64,000 nt of DNA, taken from NCBI GenBank assembly GCA_036346225.1, contig JARFIW010000108.1, positions 5,536,501 through 5,600,500 on the forward strand, written 5' to 3'. The notes beneath the pieces were generated by a model. The model was given only the letters and a program-made list of their open reading frames with translations, did no database searches and had not been told where the DNA came from. Origin of the DNA: Platerodrilus igneus (Eukaryota; Arthropoda; Insecta; Coleoptera; Lycidae). The first letter of the stretch is position 1, and each line of letters opens with the position of its first letter. The translations under genes and the position numbers were made by a program. Below are positions 43,280 through 54,534 of the stretch, piece by piece.

Positions 43280-44893
43280 TGTAACGGGTTTTTTGTTTCT
43301 CTAATTAGTTAAAAGGCTAGCCTCACGCCTGGGCGCCAGTGTAACGAATTCTTACGACATAATTAGGGGTCTATTCCTTGGGTAGAGCTATGAGAAATGG
43401 GGGGGTAAGTCGAAATCTGTTTGTGGGTCAAACTTAATCTCAGACAAATAGGCGCCACCAAGTCCGGACTTATTCAGGATAATGGCATGGCATATTTCTA
43501 AGGGTGGACGTGGAGACCCAAAGGAAAAAAAATCGCCTTTGATGATCAAAACCTGTCTTAATAAAATAAGACGCTGCTCCTGTAAGAAATTATAATAGTT
43601 AGGTTAATAAAAAAGTGGAACACTATTTTTGTCCCGCAAATATACATAAAGAAGTATTAAAAAGATATTTTCTATATAAAGTTGACATCAAAAATCTACT
43701 CTTAAAGATGTTAGCTTTCTATAGTTAGGTTTGATCATATTTGATCAAAATAAAAAACTTTAATCTTGAACCAATTATTTACTAAAAAGAATCTCTTTTA
43801 AAATAAAATGACTTGCAACATAATTTAATTAATAACTGAATTACTTCGTAGATTTTAATTTCAGGTTTATCTAAATTATTCATAATCAAACATTTTACAA
43901 TAAATTGTAAACTTGTTACACAAAAATCCGACCCGTGCAGATCTGTTCAGGCAGATTACATTAAAAAATGTTACTATTCAAGTTTTCCTTTTTAAGTTAC
44001 ATGTACTAGTTTTAGTTTCTAAAAAAGCAGATCACAAAAATATTCTTGTTTACATAACTTGTGCTAAATCTGTTTGAAGCATTTGCTTTCAAGAACACAT
44101 CTGTCAGCAGTATACTACAGAAAAATAAGTGACGTCAGTAACACCTGTTGTTGTAGCTAACGCTTCATACTGATCCACGCGTGTTGTTTTTTAAAACATC
44201 AAATTAGTGAATTTTAATTTCGACACTGGAAATCCAGCTCAGCAATAGTTGAAACTTTTATAATAATCATGCTTTTACACATAAGAACAAATTAGCGTGT
44301 TTCTAATGTGAAACACCAAACAAAGTACTTAAAGCTAACTACGAACCAAAAGCTGCTTTTCTCGCCTTGATGAGGTACTTGTTATATCATGCGAAGTTTA
44401 TTGCGTGTAGTGTGAACCAAGCTCGTACTAAACAGCCTCTACCAAAGTAGCATCTTCACGTCGTATAACAAAGTGATCTTCTTAATAAAATTGGTTAAAC
44501 TTTCTATCTTCTAAGTTGCATTTGTTTTAGTTGCTTACATTACATCGTACGCGCGCTATTCAAAGATGTGTCCCGACTACTCAAAGTGGATACGCAAATT
44601 GCCGGCCTGAAGTCTTTGGTACATCTTATCTCTTCTTCCACGTATGGCCGACTGATTACCAAACTAGCTCGGGCGACCGGAGCGTCCGAGGGGGGCCCTG
44701 TCAAACCGAAACACGCCTGCGAATAGCTGTAGAAGACACAGATATTCAACCTCAAATAGAATACCAAAGTACGATGCTGCTTTAACGTATTACCTTAGTT
44801 GTTAAATGTATGTTACCATTATGTTAATAAAAGTGTTTTATTATTCTCGCACTTTGATGAAGGGATTTATTAACCAAAAATAAAATTGATACA
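43280..44893 (-). mobile_element. LTR-B remnant in Gypsy-1 gag: LTR tip + primer-binding site + full LTR, TSD
   Basis: Flanked by TGTT on both sides (43276-43279 and 44894-44897). On the minus strand it reads: complete 1,554-bp LTR (44893 to 43340, TG...CA), then a primer-binding site TGGCGCCCAGGCGTGAGG (43338-43321), about 40 bp of leader, and a 9-bp second LTR end (CCCGTTACA). It therefore derives from an element that lost its coding region and nearly all of one LTR. A GC-rich block at 44560-44760 lies in the LTR; the frames there are not genes. Confidence 0.85.
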
Positions 44894-45452
44894 TGTTTGA
44901 CCTTGACCTCATGCGATTAGTTGTATTGCTCGTTCTGTTAGAATGCCCTGCCTGTATGTTGTTTTGTCTAATAGCGTCTATTTCGTGTCCTTGTTCTCTA
45001 TATGAAGTTGATATGCTTTCCTTGTCTTGCATTAGTTGAAGATTTTTTCTAGAACTTTCCGTTATAATACAAAATTCTATTACCTGAGTTAGCTCCTTAT
45101 TTTCATATTGTAGCAGTTTTTCCTTCAAGATGTCATCTTTGATGCCTATAATGACCATTGTCTTTATGAGATCATCCTTTAATTCTTTGTTTCCGAATTC
45201 ACATTGATTTCCTTGATTTTTTAATTCCGTTACAAATTGTTCGATCTTCTGATTTGTATTTTCTCTTGATGTAAAGAATTTATATCGTTCATAAGTTAAG
45301 TTTTTCTTTGGCGCAAAATAATTATTAAATTTTTGTTTTAGTGCTTTAATTTTATACTTTTTTTGCTCGGTAAATAAGAATGTATTGAATATTTGAATTG
45401 ATTCTTCTCCCATGCAGTGTAGTAATTGAGCACATTTTTTCTGGTTTCGCAT
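44894..45452 (-). pseudogene. Gypsy-1 gag, N-terminal part
   Basis: The frame opens at MRNQKKCAQLLHCMGEE (45452). It shows gag capsid character: YKIKALKQKFNNYFAPKKN, then YKFFTSRENTNQKIEQFVTE, then DILKEKLLQYENKELTQ. The sequence from 44893 downward belongs to the inserted LTR. Upstream of 45452 the frame has stops, so the first part of gag is either frameshifted or starts further up (to about 45640). Confidence 0.8.
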
Positions 45453-45633
45453 CTAGTTCTGTTGCAGTTGAATAAATTTCAAAACGCTGTAACTAGTTTT
45501 TAAATTCTCTGCTGAGTTTCCTTTAAAACTGAGGGTAGGTACTAAAATATTTTTTATTTCCATATTAATAATTAATTAATTGTATACCGTTTGTTAGTAT
45601 TTTAATTTGCAGTTCACGAATATATTGAGGTTC

Positions 45634-45654
45634 TTCTACTACTACGCAGCGCCA
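45634..45654 (-). other. Gypsy-1 primer-binding site
   Basis: TGGCGCTGCGTAGTAGTAG directly abuts the 5' LTR on the minus strand. Its position and TGG start fit a tRNA-primed first-strand site. Confidence 0.6.
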
Positions 45655-45802
45655 TGTTAATTATTTGTAGTGTACTCTAATGAAGCCAGACGTAGACTGC
45701 CTTTATTCAAAACAAAACATAAGGCCGTACATACAATAAAGCTAGTGAGGATGTTAGGCAACCCAACTTACAGACGATACAATTGGGGTTGTCTACCTAA
45801 CA
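45655..45802 (-). repeat. Gypsy-1 5' LTR
   Basis: 148 bp, TG...CA, matching 18565-18714. It is followed outside by ACTAT (45803-45807). Confidence 0.92.
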
Positions 45803-45807
45803 ACTAT

Positions 45808-46834
45808 TAAATTGGTTTTACTTTCCTTAAAGCTTTGTGCTGCCGCTAGTACTCTTAGTCTTGTGTGGATGGTCTTTGTTTGTGGGCCTTTTTCTTCTAT
45901 CTTTTCTATGTATCTAAGCTTCGTTTCTCTTGGGTTTTATTTTTTCTTGTGGTTTTTACTCACTGGGAAAATTACTTCTAGTCAAATAAAACTCTATCCT
46001 TCTTGCCAACAAATATATTTTCGGTTAATAATAGACTTTTTGTTTACGATCTCTTATCCGGTTTTCAATATAACATACCCGTAGGTAACATTATTAAAAA
46101 ATATAGTATCAGAACTAAAACCTAAATTCAATTAATTTTTACGAAAATAGTGTCATTTCCATTTATTTTTTTTTAAATCACTCTCTCTCTCACTTAGGTG
46201 TTTCCATGACTACCCTCAGATTACTTGCTTTAATATCATATTTTTACATACATGTCCTTTATATCCTTACACATCTTAATTAAATAGACATAAATAATTA
46301 CTCTGAATCCCAATCTCTTTCTAAAGTCTCTAGTTACTTAAATTCACTCACATTAGACCATAGTTTATATATATAAAATAGGCTCTTAAATTTAAACATC
46401 TACCTAATCAAACAATCACTCCAATTCCGCATCCGATATATCCATACTCGGACCCAGCCAACACACCAAAATATGGCTTAAGCGTTCCTAACACCGATGA
46501 ATGTGCTCTCCATTCAAATACAGTAGGATGTCTTAAAAACAACGACTAACAAGATCTCTCGGGGCGATGTTCATAACCAAGCCGCAACAAAACTACTTAG
46601 CCACCGTATGTTTAAGTCTATTCCAATATCCGACATGCTCAAATTTACAGCAGCAATACAAGAGATAGCACATTGTTGAACACAAGTATTTATGTAAACT
46701 GCTCGTTTAGAGTATCGAAACCGTACGCCTGTATCACTGACGCACCAATATTTGCCGACCCCTAACATCCCTAGCCCCCTGAATGTCCTTATTTATTTGT
46801 TACAATATATACATATGATGCATTTGGATGAATA
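45808..46834. other. Intergenic DNA, nothing recognised
   Basis: AT-rich with pyrimidine-rich stretches (46180-46200). Open frames 45812-46084 and 46571-46768 have no motif and are probably chance. This stretch joined 18559 before Gypsy-1 inserted. Confidence 0.4.
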
Positions 46835-47611
46835 TTACTTGGTATGCCAGTACATGTGTTTCTCTAAATGACATTTCTGTGATGCGGTATAACCGCACAA
46901 ATTGCATACAAATGGCCGTTCCTTAATATGGGGCCGCATATGAAGTTTTAGGGCACTTTTAGTAGATGCACAATAATTACATAAAATGCATACGAATGGA
47001 CGTTCATTTGTATGGAGGCGCATATGAGTTTTCAGAGCACTACTAACAGTTGCAGAATAATTACATAGATTACAGGTGAATGGACGTTCATTAGTATGGG
47101 TCCGCATATGAACTTTCAAGTGACTTCTATAAGATGCACCATAACCACATAAATTGCACGTCCATGGACGCTCGTTTGTATGCGACTGCATATGAATGGT
47201 TAAGATATTTTTACTATATGCAGAATAATTACACAAATTGCAAACAAATGGACGTTCGTTTGTATGCAACCGCATATGAATTATCAAGCCGTATTTTCGA
47301 TGTGCAGAATAATTACATATATTGCACGAGAATGGACGTTCGTTAGTATGAATTCGCATATGCAATTTCAGGGAATATTTAGAAGAAGCAGCATAAATAC
47401 ACAAACTGCATGCGAATGGACGTTCATTTGTATGTATCCGCATATGAATTTTCAATTTACTTCTATAAGATGTAGCAAAATTACATAAATGGCAAGGGAA
47501 TGGGTGTTCCTTTGTATGACATCGCATATGAATTATTAAGTGACTTCTAAAAGGTGCAGAATAACCACATAAATAGCATACAAGTGGGCGTTTGTTAGTA
47601 TGTGAAGACAT
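46835..47611 (-). CDS. C2H2 zinc-finger protein, nine tandem fingers (probable last exon)
   Basis: Frame of 258 codons with nine regular C-x2-C-x12-H-x3-H fingers joined by HTNERPF-type linkers; one linker is HTKEHPF and one HIKERPF. The fingers are alike (CNLCNYSA core, HMRxH end), which suggests recent finger duplication. The stop is at 46835. The ATG at 47611 lies at the end of a further, degenerate finger: 47612-47690 still reads as Cys/His-rich finger-like sequence but out of frame and with a stop. The array is therefore either the 3' exon of a longer gene or has lost its 5' fingers. Such proteins bind DNA in the nucleus; the target cannot be told. No KRAB, ZAD or BTB domain is visible upstream in the window. 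It is the clearest non-transposon gene here. Confidence 0.8.
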   Translation of the reverse strand: MSSHTNKRPLVCYLCGYSAPFRSHLIIHMRCHTKEHPFPCHLCNFATSYRSKLKIHMRIHTNERPFACSLCIYAASSKYSLKLHMRIHTNERPFSCNICNYSAHRKYGLIIHMRLHTNERPFVCNLCNYSAYSKNILTIHMQSHTNERPWTCNLCGYGASYRSHLKVHMRTHTNERPFTCNLCNYSATVSSALKTHMRLHTNERPFVCILCNYCASTKSALKLHMRPHIKERPFVCNLCGYTASQKCHLEKHMYWHTK

Positions 47612-48740
47612 ATCAATGTGTTCTTACAGGATGCAGAATAAGTACATAAATTATATGACACAAATGTTCTTTAGTATATAGCCGGGTAATGTAATTGTAA
47701 ATTTTATCTTGGCACAAAAATCACTCCTCGGACAGCCTTTGAGGGGTGAGACCACATACGAGAAACACAATAATTTCATATATCATTTGTGTATCCAAAA
47801 CGCATATTCCAATTATCTTCGACTATTGCGTCGACTTGGTTGAATGTTCATACACACATTTTATTGTAATTGCACAACTCTGTCAGTAATAAAACAGATT
47901 CTACTTCTACAAGACACTTTTCGCTGCACAAATTAGCTATTGATCGGGTCGCTTACATGCACTTATTATACAAACTAAATACAAACAGATTAGATTAACC
48001 TTAATTTTCCCCTTTGTCTCCAATGACGATTAATCACGTTCGTGATTGTTGTCACTGAACGTAGAGAAGATCATAGGTTAGATAAGTTACTATAGATAAT
48101 CCCTTCCATACTAAGGTTTGTTTCTTTATTGATACGCCATCTGTTGGATTGTGTTACCCACTACCATGTATCTTGACTAAGGTTTGCATCCATGCTAACA
48201 AAATGGTTAAAAACCTTACAAGGAAATATGACATGGATTCATGTAATATTGACTTTTGTAGAAGCTCAAACTAAAGAAAGAAAATCTTTATAATTGCTTG
48301 TATTTTTATATAATGGTATCTATGCTTAAAAAGTTTAGAGTAATTTTTTAACGTGGGTACAACAATATAAAAATAAAAGCAGTTACAAGGATTTCTTTTC
48401 TTCATTTTAAGCTACTTTAAAATTCAATACATATGGCTTAGTACAGTTTACCTCTGTAATGTATACATACTTAACATTAGTGATAAAACAAAATTACCTA
48501 TAGTTGTTTATTGTAAGATGGTAGTGGAGCTATATACAATGGTGTTTTCAAAAAGTTTATTTATTCACAAACAGACAAAAAATTTTAAAATACACATATA
48601 AATCTTGTAACGATTTTATTTCCTATCTAAATGTGTTCATATAATTAATCTATTTATTTAATAATAAACAATATATTGCATAATAATGCTACACAATCCA
48701 TTAAATAAATATTACCTATTGCCCAATAAAGTATTAGCAT
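47612..48740. other. Region upstream of the zinc-finger exon
   Basis: It contains one degenerate finger remnant (47612-47690) and otherwise AT-rich DNA with no recognised exon. A palindromic AATCACGTTCGTGATT near 48030 is the only notable motif. Confidence 0.4.
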
Positions 48741-49100
48741 TCAATTCAAATTAAAATTTAATTTATACGGTGACAAATTAAACTTTCCATTTAGTATCAT
48801 TCCTAGAGCTCCATCTGTTAAGAAATTGTAAGGTAATCTTGTTTCCGGGCGGTAACTCGCTTGACATGAGGACACTTCCAATACAGCTGTGGTGAAAACA
48901 AGTCGAATTGTTCCTTGAACCCGAGGCCAATGGTTTTTGCAGTTTTTTCGTGTTGGAAGCACGTACGATTTAAGTTGTTTTAGGAGAATGTCATCTCCGA
49001 AAAGCACTTTTGTGTTGTCCACTTGTTGGAACAGCTCGTAGATGACGAGAAATTTTTGTTGAAGGGCCGTGGTAACATGCAACTTTGAATTAACATGCAA
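48741..49100 (-). CDS. Unidentified 119-codon ORF
   Basis: The frame starts at 49100 (MHVNSKLHVTTALQQKFLVI) and reads through FGDDILLKQLKSYVLPTRK and FTTAVLEVSSCQASYRPETR to a stop at 48741. It is less AT-rich than its flanks and has a protein-like composition, so it may be an exon or a remnant of a mobile-element gene. No motif, signal peptide or family was recognised. The upstream flank (49100-49250) has direct repeats of TAATTTATACGTAA(A/C)GCAACTTTA, suggesting repeat-derived DNA. Confidence 0.3.
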   Translation of the reverse strand: MHVNSKLHVTTALQQKFLVIYELFQQVDNTKVLFGDDILLKQLKSYVLPTRKNCKNHWPRVQGTIRLVFTTAVLEVSSCQASYRPETRLPYNFLTDGALGMILNGKFNLSPYKLNFNLN

Positions 49101-50059
49101 CGTTTGATAATATTCGTAGTTTAATTTATACGTAAAGCAACTTTACATATAGTATTCAACGTTTGATATAATATTTATTTTGGAAATAATGTTCGTAATT
49201 TTAATTTATACGTAACGCAACTTTAATTAATATGCAGTTTGTTAATGGTGGGAAAATTGGAAATAATGTTTAGCTTGGAAAAAACATACAACCTTTAGTT
49301 AACAGGAGACTGGTTTAACGTAATTTTAATTAATGCACAAGAACAATATATAGGATTTTACGCTTTGTTCGAGTGTGGATCTGTAAGCAGCAAAATTATT
49401 TGTTCCGGACTTGAGATTTCTTTATTTTAATGCTGACGCAAGACGCCTAGCAGGTATTTTTCTGTCAGACGGACATATGGTATGTAGAAATTTGTTTTCG
49501 TATGTTAGCTGAACTATGGACATAGCAGTTAGATAATTTTTTGTTTAATCAAGTTAATTAAACTTCAAAATAGGTCACGGACAGACTATAAATATATTTT
49601 TCAATATTAAACAATAGGAATATGTAAATTTTACATTTCTTAATCTTTTATTAATTCACTGAAACTACGGAAGATGTCATTATGTGATAGAGAAAGTAAA
49701 TTCTTCTATTTAAGAAAAATTAGAAATTAAACTTCTATGTTTACTATTTCATTAATAACTAACTGGAATTATTTATTGTGAGGTTATGGTAGATCTACCC
49801 AAACCAACATTTTTGTTATCAGTAAGTAACAGTTTAGAAAGCAACTTTATGCTTAATCAATTTGTTAATAAAACTTGGCTAGATATTTCTTACAGATATA
49901 TCCACATTTAAATTGAACGGTACTGATTTTATCCAGTGCCTTTGTAAATAATTTTCACAAAGTAATTTAATCAAAAATATATAATAAATGAAAGGATATT
50001 TTGTAAAAAAGCACGTTAATTGAATACAAGAGGAATAGATTTTTATTTTTGAACAAGAC
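49101..50059. other. AT-rich DNA, nothing recognised
   Basis: A short direct repeat (TTTATACGTAA(A/C)GCAACTTTA at 49120 and 49205) is the only structure seen. Confidence 0.4.
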
Positions 50060-50495
50060 TATTCTTTTTAATTAGAATGAATGAAAGTTGATTCGAATTG
50101 AATTTTAACATTTTGAGTATAAATGCACAAACAGTGCTATTCTTTGTTTAATCTGTTCACAGGTGAAGGAGTGAAGGCCAAAGTCGAGCCATAAGGTAAG
50201 AAACTTTAGGGATTATGTTGTCTTTAATAATCTGTATAGCGGTTATAGAATAAAGGTTTCCGCATTCGCCTTGTACAAGGGACTTGAGTAAGCTCTTCTC
50301 TGTATAGAAAAATACGGTGGCGCCTTATTCTTCATATTTTTGGTCGCAATCCAACCCCGACCCACAGCTCATGTTCCACCCAGAGCATATAGTTCGACAA
50401 GCCGCTTTGCCTTTGAGATTTCCACAACTTTGGGCCATTTTCCATCAGAACTTGCCGTGGGCTCTATTCGCTTACTGGAAATTCTCGTAAAATAA
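50060..50495 (+). mobile_element. LTR-B family fragment
   Basis: Inverted relative to 13345-13790 and very similar to it (GTTTAATCTGTTCACAGGTG, TTGTACAAGGGACTTG, GGTGGCGCCTTATT, GCCTTTGAGATTTCC). No coding sequence was seen. Confidence 0.6.
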
Positions 50496-50826
50496 AACCC
50501 CATAATAAGTAGAAAGGCTATAATCTAACGTTTTAAATATCGTGATAGGCATTTGAGATGCCATACCCTAGGATTAACTACAGAATTCTAAATTGTTATT
50601 TAAATTATTTGGCTAAAATGGAAATAATAGAAATCACTGATTTCATATTAAATCATGTAAAATAACTATCAATGGCCACACTGCTTTAGTAAACATTGAA
50701 CCGTTGTATATCCTTAGTAGGATTTGGAAAACGGTGTCTGATGACAGTTCTATTAACACAAATAGTCACGCAACAATGTCATATCCATCACCCATGACGA
50801 AGCTACAAAAACATCAAAATCAATAC

Positions 50827-51350
50827 TGTTGCGATCCACTATTAGGCAACCCGTCAAACATACAAACGCCCGGGGCACAGCGTATTCTTCAGCATTCGAG
50901 AATCCTTCTACAAAGTTCTAGATAATGAGTCATATCTTAATGCAGGGTATATATAAGGCCGCTTATGAATGTAAGAGTCAGTCTATTCTTGAATGTCTAA
51001 TATAAATTATAACGTTGTAAAGTGATAGCAGTTTTGAGCTTTTGAAGTATACATAAATGTGATATGCTGTGTCTAATGTTCATACAGCTTGTAGTATACA
51101 TAAATAAATAGAAGTGTATAAATAAATAGTAGTGTTAGTGTTGTTAATGAACCTATGGTAAAGGAGTTAATTTAAGAAGATATTAGTGCTTGTAAATTCA
51201 TTAGTGTAATAGTGCTTCATTGTTAAGTGGACTGAAAACATCTGTAAACAAGGCATATACTGTTAATTAGACTTGTGAACAGTGAGTAATAAAGACGTTT
51301 GTTATTACTTGTTTTAAATTAAAGAAACGCGGTAGTAGTGGCGCGTTACA
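50827..51350 (+). repeat. Gypsy-2 5' LTR
   Basis: TGTTGCGATCC start, GCGCGTTACA end. A TATATAAGG box at about 50950 is a likely promoter. Confidence 0.93.
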
Positions 51351-51370
51351 CTGGTGTCAGGCATTTGTGG
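51351..51370 (+). other. Gypsy-2 primer-binding site
   Basis: CTGGTGTCAGGCATTTGTGG follows the 5' LTR; TGGTGTCAGGC is the probable tRNA-complementary part. Confidence 0.6.
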
Positions 51371-51425
51371 GGTATATAGTGATTAATTTAAAACACAAGT
51401 CTAAAGACATTTAAGTAGTTTATAT

Positions 51426-51784
51426 ATGCCAGTTACAAGGAGTCAAAATAAGATGGAGGCAGAAAGTTTAATGAATTTCCTTAAGGATTTTAAATCCGAA
51501 ATGCAAGTGACACTTAGTGAAAATGCTGAGAAAATGGAGGAGAGGTCGGCTAAACTGGAAGTGACACTAAACGAAAACTTAGTGAAGTCAGTTGAACTGG
51601 AATCGACCCTTAAAGAATTTAAATACGGCATGGAAATGACACTTAGTGAAAATGCTGAGAAAATAGAGGAAAAGTTAAGTGAAAATACAGCCACGTTAGA
51701 ACGAAGATTAATGGAAAGTTCCATTGCATTGAAAGAAGATTTCACTGAACAGGTAAAACAGTTGAGCAAAAGTTGGACAGTAAA
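51426..51784 (+). pseudogene. Gypsy-2 gag, N-terminal coiled coil
   Basis: The frame starts MPVTRSQNKMEAESLMNF. It is dominated by heptad-like repeats (MTLSENAEKIEEKL, VTLNENLVKSVELE), so it is a long coiled coil that probably multimerises Gag. It runs into the inserted fragment of the palindromic element at about 51785, where it soon stops. Confidence 0.8.
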
Positions 51785-52600
51785 TTGATAGATACATCAA
51801 GTACGCTCTGCGAAATGGTGTCAACAAATCTAAAAATTATTTTGTAATCGTCGAATGGGTTCAGGTCTACAATTATGATTTTGGAAGAAGATTTTGTTAT
51901 GGTGTATGGTTTTCAAATAGCAACTTGGTTCGTTCTAACTGAATTGCGGAGTTTATACGTTTTTATGCGCTGCGGTCGATTGGTTTACAAATCTTAATTT
52001 GTTCCAACTCATTGGCTGTAATTTTTAGTTCCTCCTGAAATAAACCATCTCGATGTACCTTTCGTTGTGTTTTTGTGGCATCACATCCAGTAAAAACATT
52101 TTCGCACACACTGCACGCAATACTTAAGATGTTCATTCTAGAAAAATTATTGATTAACAGTTTTGAATTATACATGTAAATATTATTTTTCTACGTTTGC
52201 AAAATTTAAACTAAGACTTACTCTTCTTTGTCGATAGTCCTCACACGAAATTTTCAAAAACGGAAAATTCTGTATTACTATTAATTACCACTATAAACGA
52301 CTTTATGTTTTACAAAATAAACTTAAAATGAACTTTTGGTATCATTTCCCCGTATTTATGTACATAGAGAAAGTATAAGTATAATTTGTCCTTACATTAT
52401 CCCAATTTAAATCAAATTATAGAATGTATATTAACTAGAATTGCGGAAAGTGCTTTTATTAAATTAATAGTCAGACGTCATCGACAAAACAATGCAAGGC
52501 TATTGATCATACATTTCACTAAATTTATTTAGAATATACGTCTTTTGTTGAACTACATTTAAAATAGACTATCGAACCACTTTCTAGCTCACCGTGCAGA

Positions 52601-52654
<54 letters not shown>

Positions 52655-53073
52655 CCTTTTGGGTTAATCATTTGTATGTGGATTCACTAATTGAAAATTT
52701 TAACAATTCTACTAATAAATATTTTTGGAGTTTAACTCTATTATCGAGCTAAATCTAAATAAAAATGCAAAGGTGTTTTGCTGATAGGTTTTGAATATTA
52801 ATACAATATATACAGGTCTTTGTTGGAACTAATTTTAAAGACGTGATAATTAATTTCAATTTGCCAGGAATATTCTATACTAATTTTATAGGTTACACCA
52901 TGGGTTTATCTCAAAAGACAGAGCAATACTGTTTAAAAATAGATTATAGGTGAATTTTATACGGTGCTTGCAAAGGTTAATTTGCAAAATCAGTAAGGGG
53001 TCATTCGATTTGAAAAATTCCGAAGGATTTGAGAACCTGAGGAAAAACACAATAATAATTGAAATCTTACACG
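51785..53073 (+). other. Third, truncated copy of the palindromic element replacing part of Gypsy-2 gag
   Basis: Colinear with right-arm bases about 35270-36557: the 5' part of gene B (on the minus strand, ATG at 52134-52136), its leader, a (TA)n run (52605-52652) and flanking DNA. It lacks the Gypsy-3-type LTR found in the left arm. It has neither terminus of the element, so it did not arrive by ordinary transposition. Gag sequence between the coiled coil and about 53087 is missing, so the fragment substitutes for it. Either a repair event or an assembly join could explain it. Confidence 0.85.
52605..52652. repeat. (TA)n microsatellite in the third copy of the palindromic element
   Basis: Homologous in position to 36097-36124 and 24110-24157. 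Confidence 0.88.
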
Positions 53074-53086
53074 CTCGCAAAAGACA

Positions 53087-53536
53087 AGTGAAAGCCTGCA
53101 AGAATTCGAAGCTGACATTGCCAGATTAGTTAGATTGGCATACCCAACGGCACCAGACAGCTTCCTCGAACAACTTGCTGTCCAAACATTTGTGGATGGC
53201 GTTAAGGATGGCGAAATACAGCAAGCGCTAAGACTAGCACGGCCAAAAATGTTGGATGACGCACTGGCCCATGCGCTTGAATTTGAAGCAGCTAAGCAGA
53301 CATCACATAGGGTGAGTCACAAAGCTCGGTCTGCCTTAGAGGAACCTGGTCAAGCTCAGAACAGCATAGATGAAATAGTCAATCGTGTGTTTGAAAAGCG
53401 AAAGGCGGAAAGGCTGAAAGACAACGACCGCGGAGATGGCGTCTACGATGCTGGAGCTGCGGTGAAGTTGGCCATATGCAGAGACGCTGTACTCAACCAA
53501 AGAAACAACCGGTTGTGCCAAAGCTGGTCCATGTAA
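53087..53536 (+). pseudogene. Gypsy-2 gag, capsid C-terminal part and zinc knuckle
   Basis: Reads SESLQEFEADIARLVRLAYP then FLEQLAVQTFVDGVKDGE, a typical gypsy capsid C-terminal region. In a shifted frame a CCHC knuckle (CWSCGEVGHMQRRC, about 53449-53490) follows. The register change lies near 53445. Confidence 0.85.
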
Positions 53537-54534
53537 GGGGGCGAACTTCGACTGCACAGCGTAGTGCCCCGGAGATTATCATCCGTGCTGCATCGTCGGT
53601 GGAAAGTCTGGACAGCATTTATATCGATGGTAGAATTAATGGTAGGGTTGTCCGATTACTTGTGGATACAGGAGCAACAAGAACTATTGTGAGACCAGAT
53701 TTGGTTGGTCGTGGAAAAGTGCTACCTGTATCGGTGTGTCTCCGAACGGCAAGTGGTGAGAAGATTGGTACTCACGGAGAGACTGCCGTTATGTTGACAA
53801 TTGGGGACAAATTAATTAATCATCGAGTGTTGGTAGCTGAAATTACAGAAGAAGTGATCTTGGGAATGGATCTCATGAGAAATATGGGTTTCATGTAAAC
53901 ATGAAAGAAAATGTGCTTCGGATGGATGATGATGAGATTCCATTTCAAGGTAGGAGTAACCAGACGATGCAAGTACGAATGATTTGCGATGTGAAAATAC
54001 CCGAGAAGGCGGAAATGATAGTAATGGGACACCCGGATGGTACGCTCCGGGAAGGACAAGTATGCATGATGGAAGCAACTGAATCGGGAATGGGTCAGGA
54101 GGGACTTCTGATTGGAAGAACGCTGGTAAAGTCTCGAAACATGGTACCAGTAAGGGTGCTGAACATTAATCCCCATACAGTGACCCTGAAGAAAGGCATG
54201 CTTGTGGGAAGTTGCATTCCAGTATGTCATATTAAACGTTGTGTGGACGACACGAAAATAAACCAACCAACGGTTGCTCACAGAAATTGCTGGATATGTT
54301 GATACCTCGTGTCAAGGATTAAATGGCGACCAACTGGGCAAGGTAAAAGAACTGGTCGGACGATATCGAGGTGTGTTTGCACTGGATGATAGTGAGAAAG
54401 GAAGGACGAATGTTGTGCAACACAAGATCAATACTGGAGATGCGCAACCGATAAGACAGCACCCAGGCGGCTTCCTTTGGCAAAACGTAAGGAAGCTGAG
54501 CAAATTATCACCGATATGGAAGAACAGGGAGTGA
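53476..54534 (+). pseudogene. Gypsy-2 protease and linker to reverse transcriptase
   Basis: Retropepsin with LLVDTGATRTIV as the active-site loop and VILGMDLMRNMGF as the C-terminal hydrophobic-Gly motif (53476-53898). The linker continues in frames 53901-54302 and 54274-54534, ending in the GDAQPIRQHP region that precedes the polymerase fingers. A stop at about 53896 and a frameshift near 54290 interrupt the chain. Confidence 0.85.

Larger units (their letters stand above)
18565..45802 (-). mobile_element. Gypsy-1 LTR retrotransposon, minus strand, split by large insertions
   Basis: LTRs at 18565-18714 and 45655-45802 are the two ends of one provirus flanked by ACTAT (18560-18564 and 45803-45807). 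Internal order on the minus strand is primer-binding site, gag, protease, reverse transcriptase, RNase H, integrase and a short pol tail. Two nested insertions account for most of the length: the 21,163-bp palindromic element in pol and a 1,614-bp LTR remnant in gag. Without them it is about 4.45 kb. The LTRs differ at about six positions plus a small indel (about 4%), so this is an older insertion than Gypsy-2. The purine run GAGGAGA before the 3' LTR is a likely polypurine tract. Confidence 0.92.

Noticed and set aside
44531..44785. Overlapping frames on both strands at 44531-44785
   Set aside because: They lie in a GC-rich part of the LTR-B long terminal repeat and show no motif.
45812..46084. 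90-codon hydrophobic frame after the Gypsy-1 5' LTR
   Set aside because: Low-complexity, pyrimidine-rich DNA; no splice sites, promoter or homologous motif; it starts right at the insertion edge.
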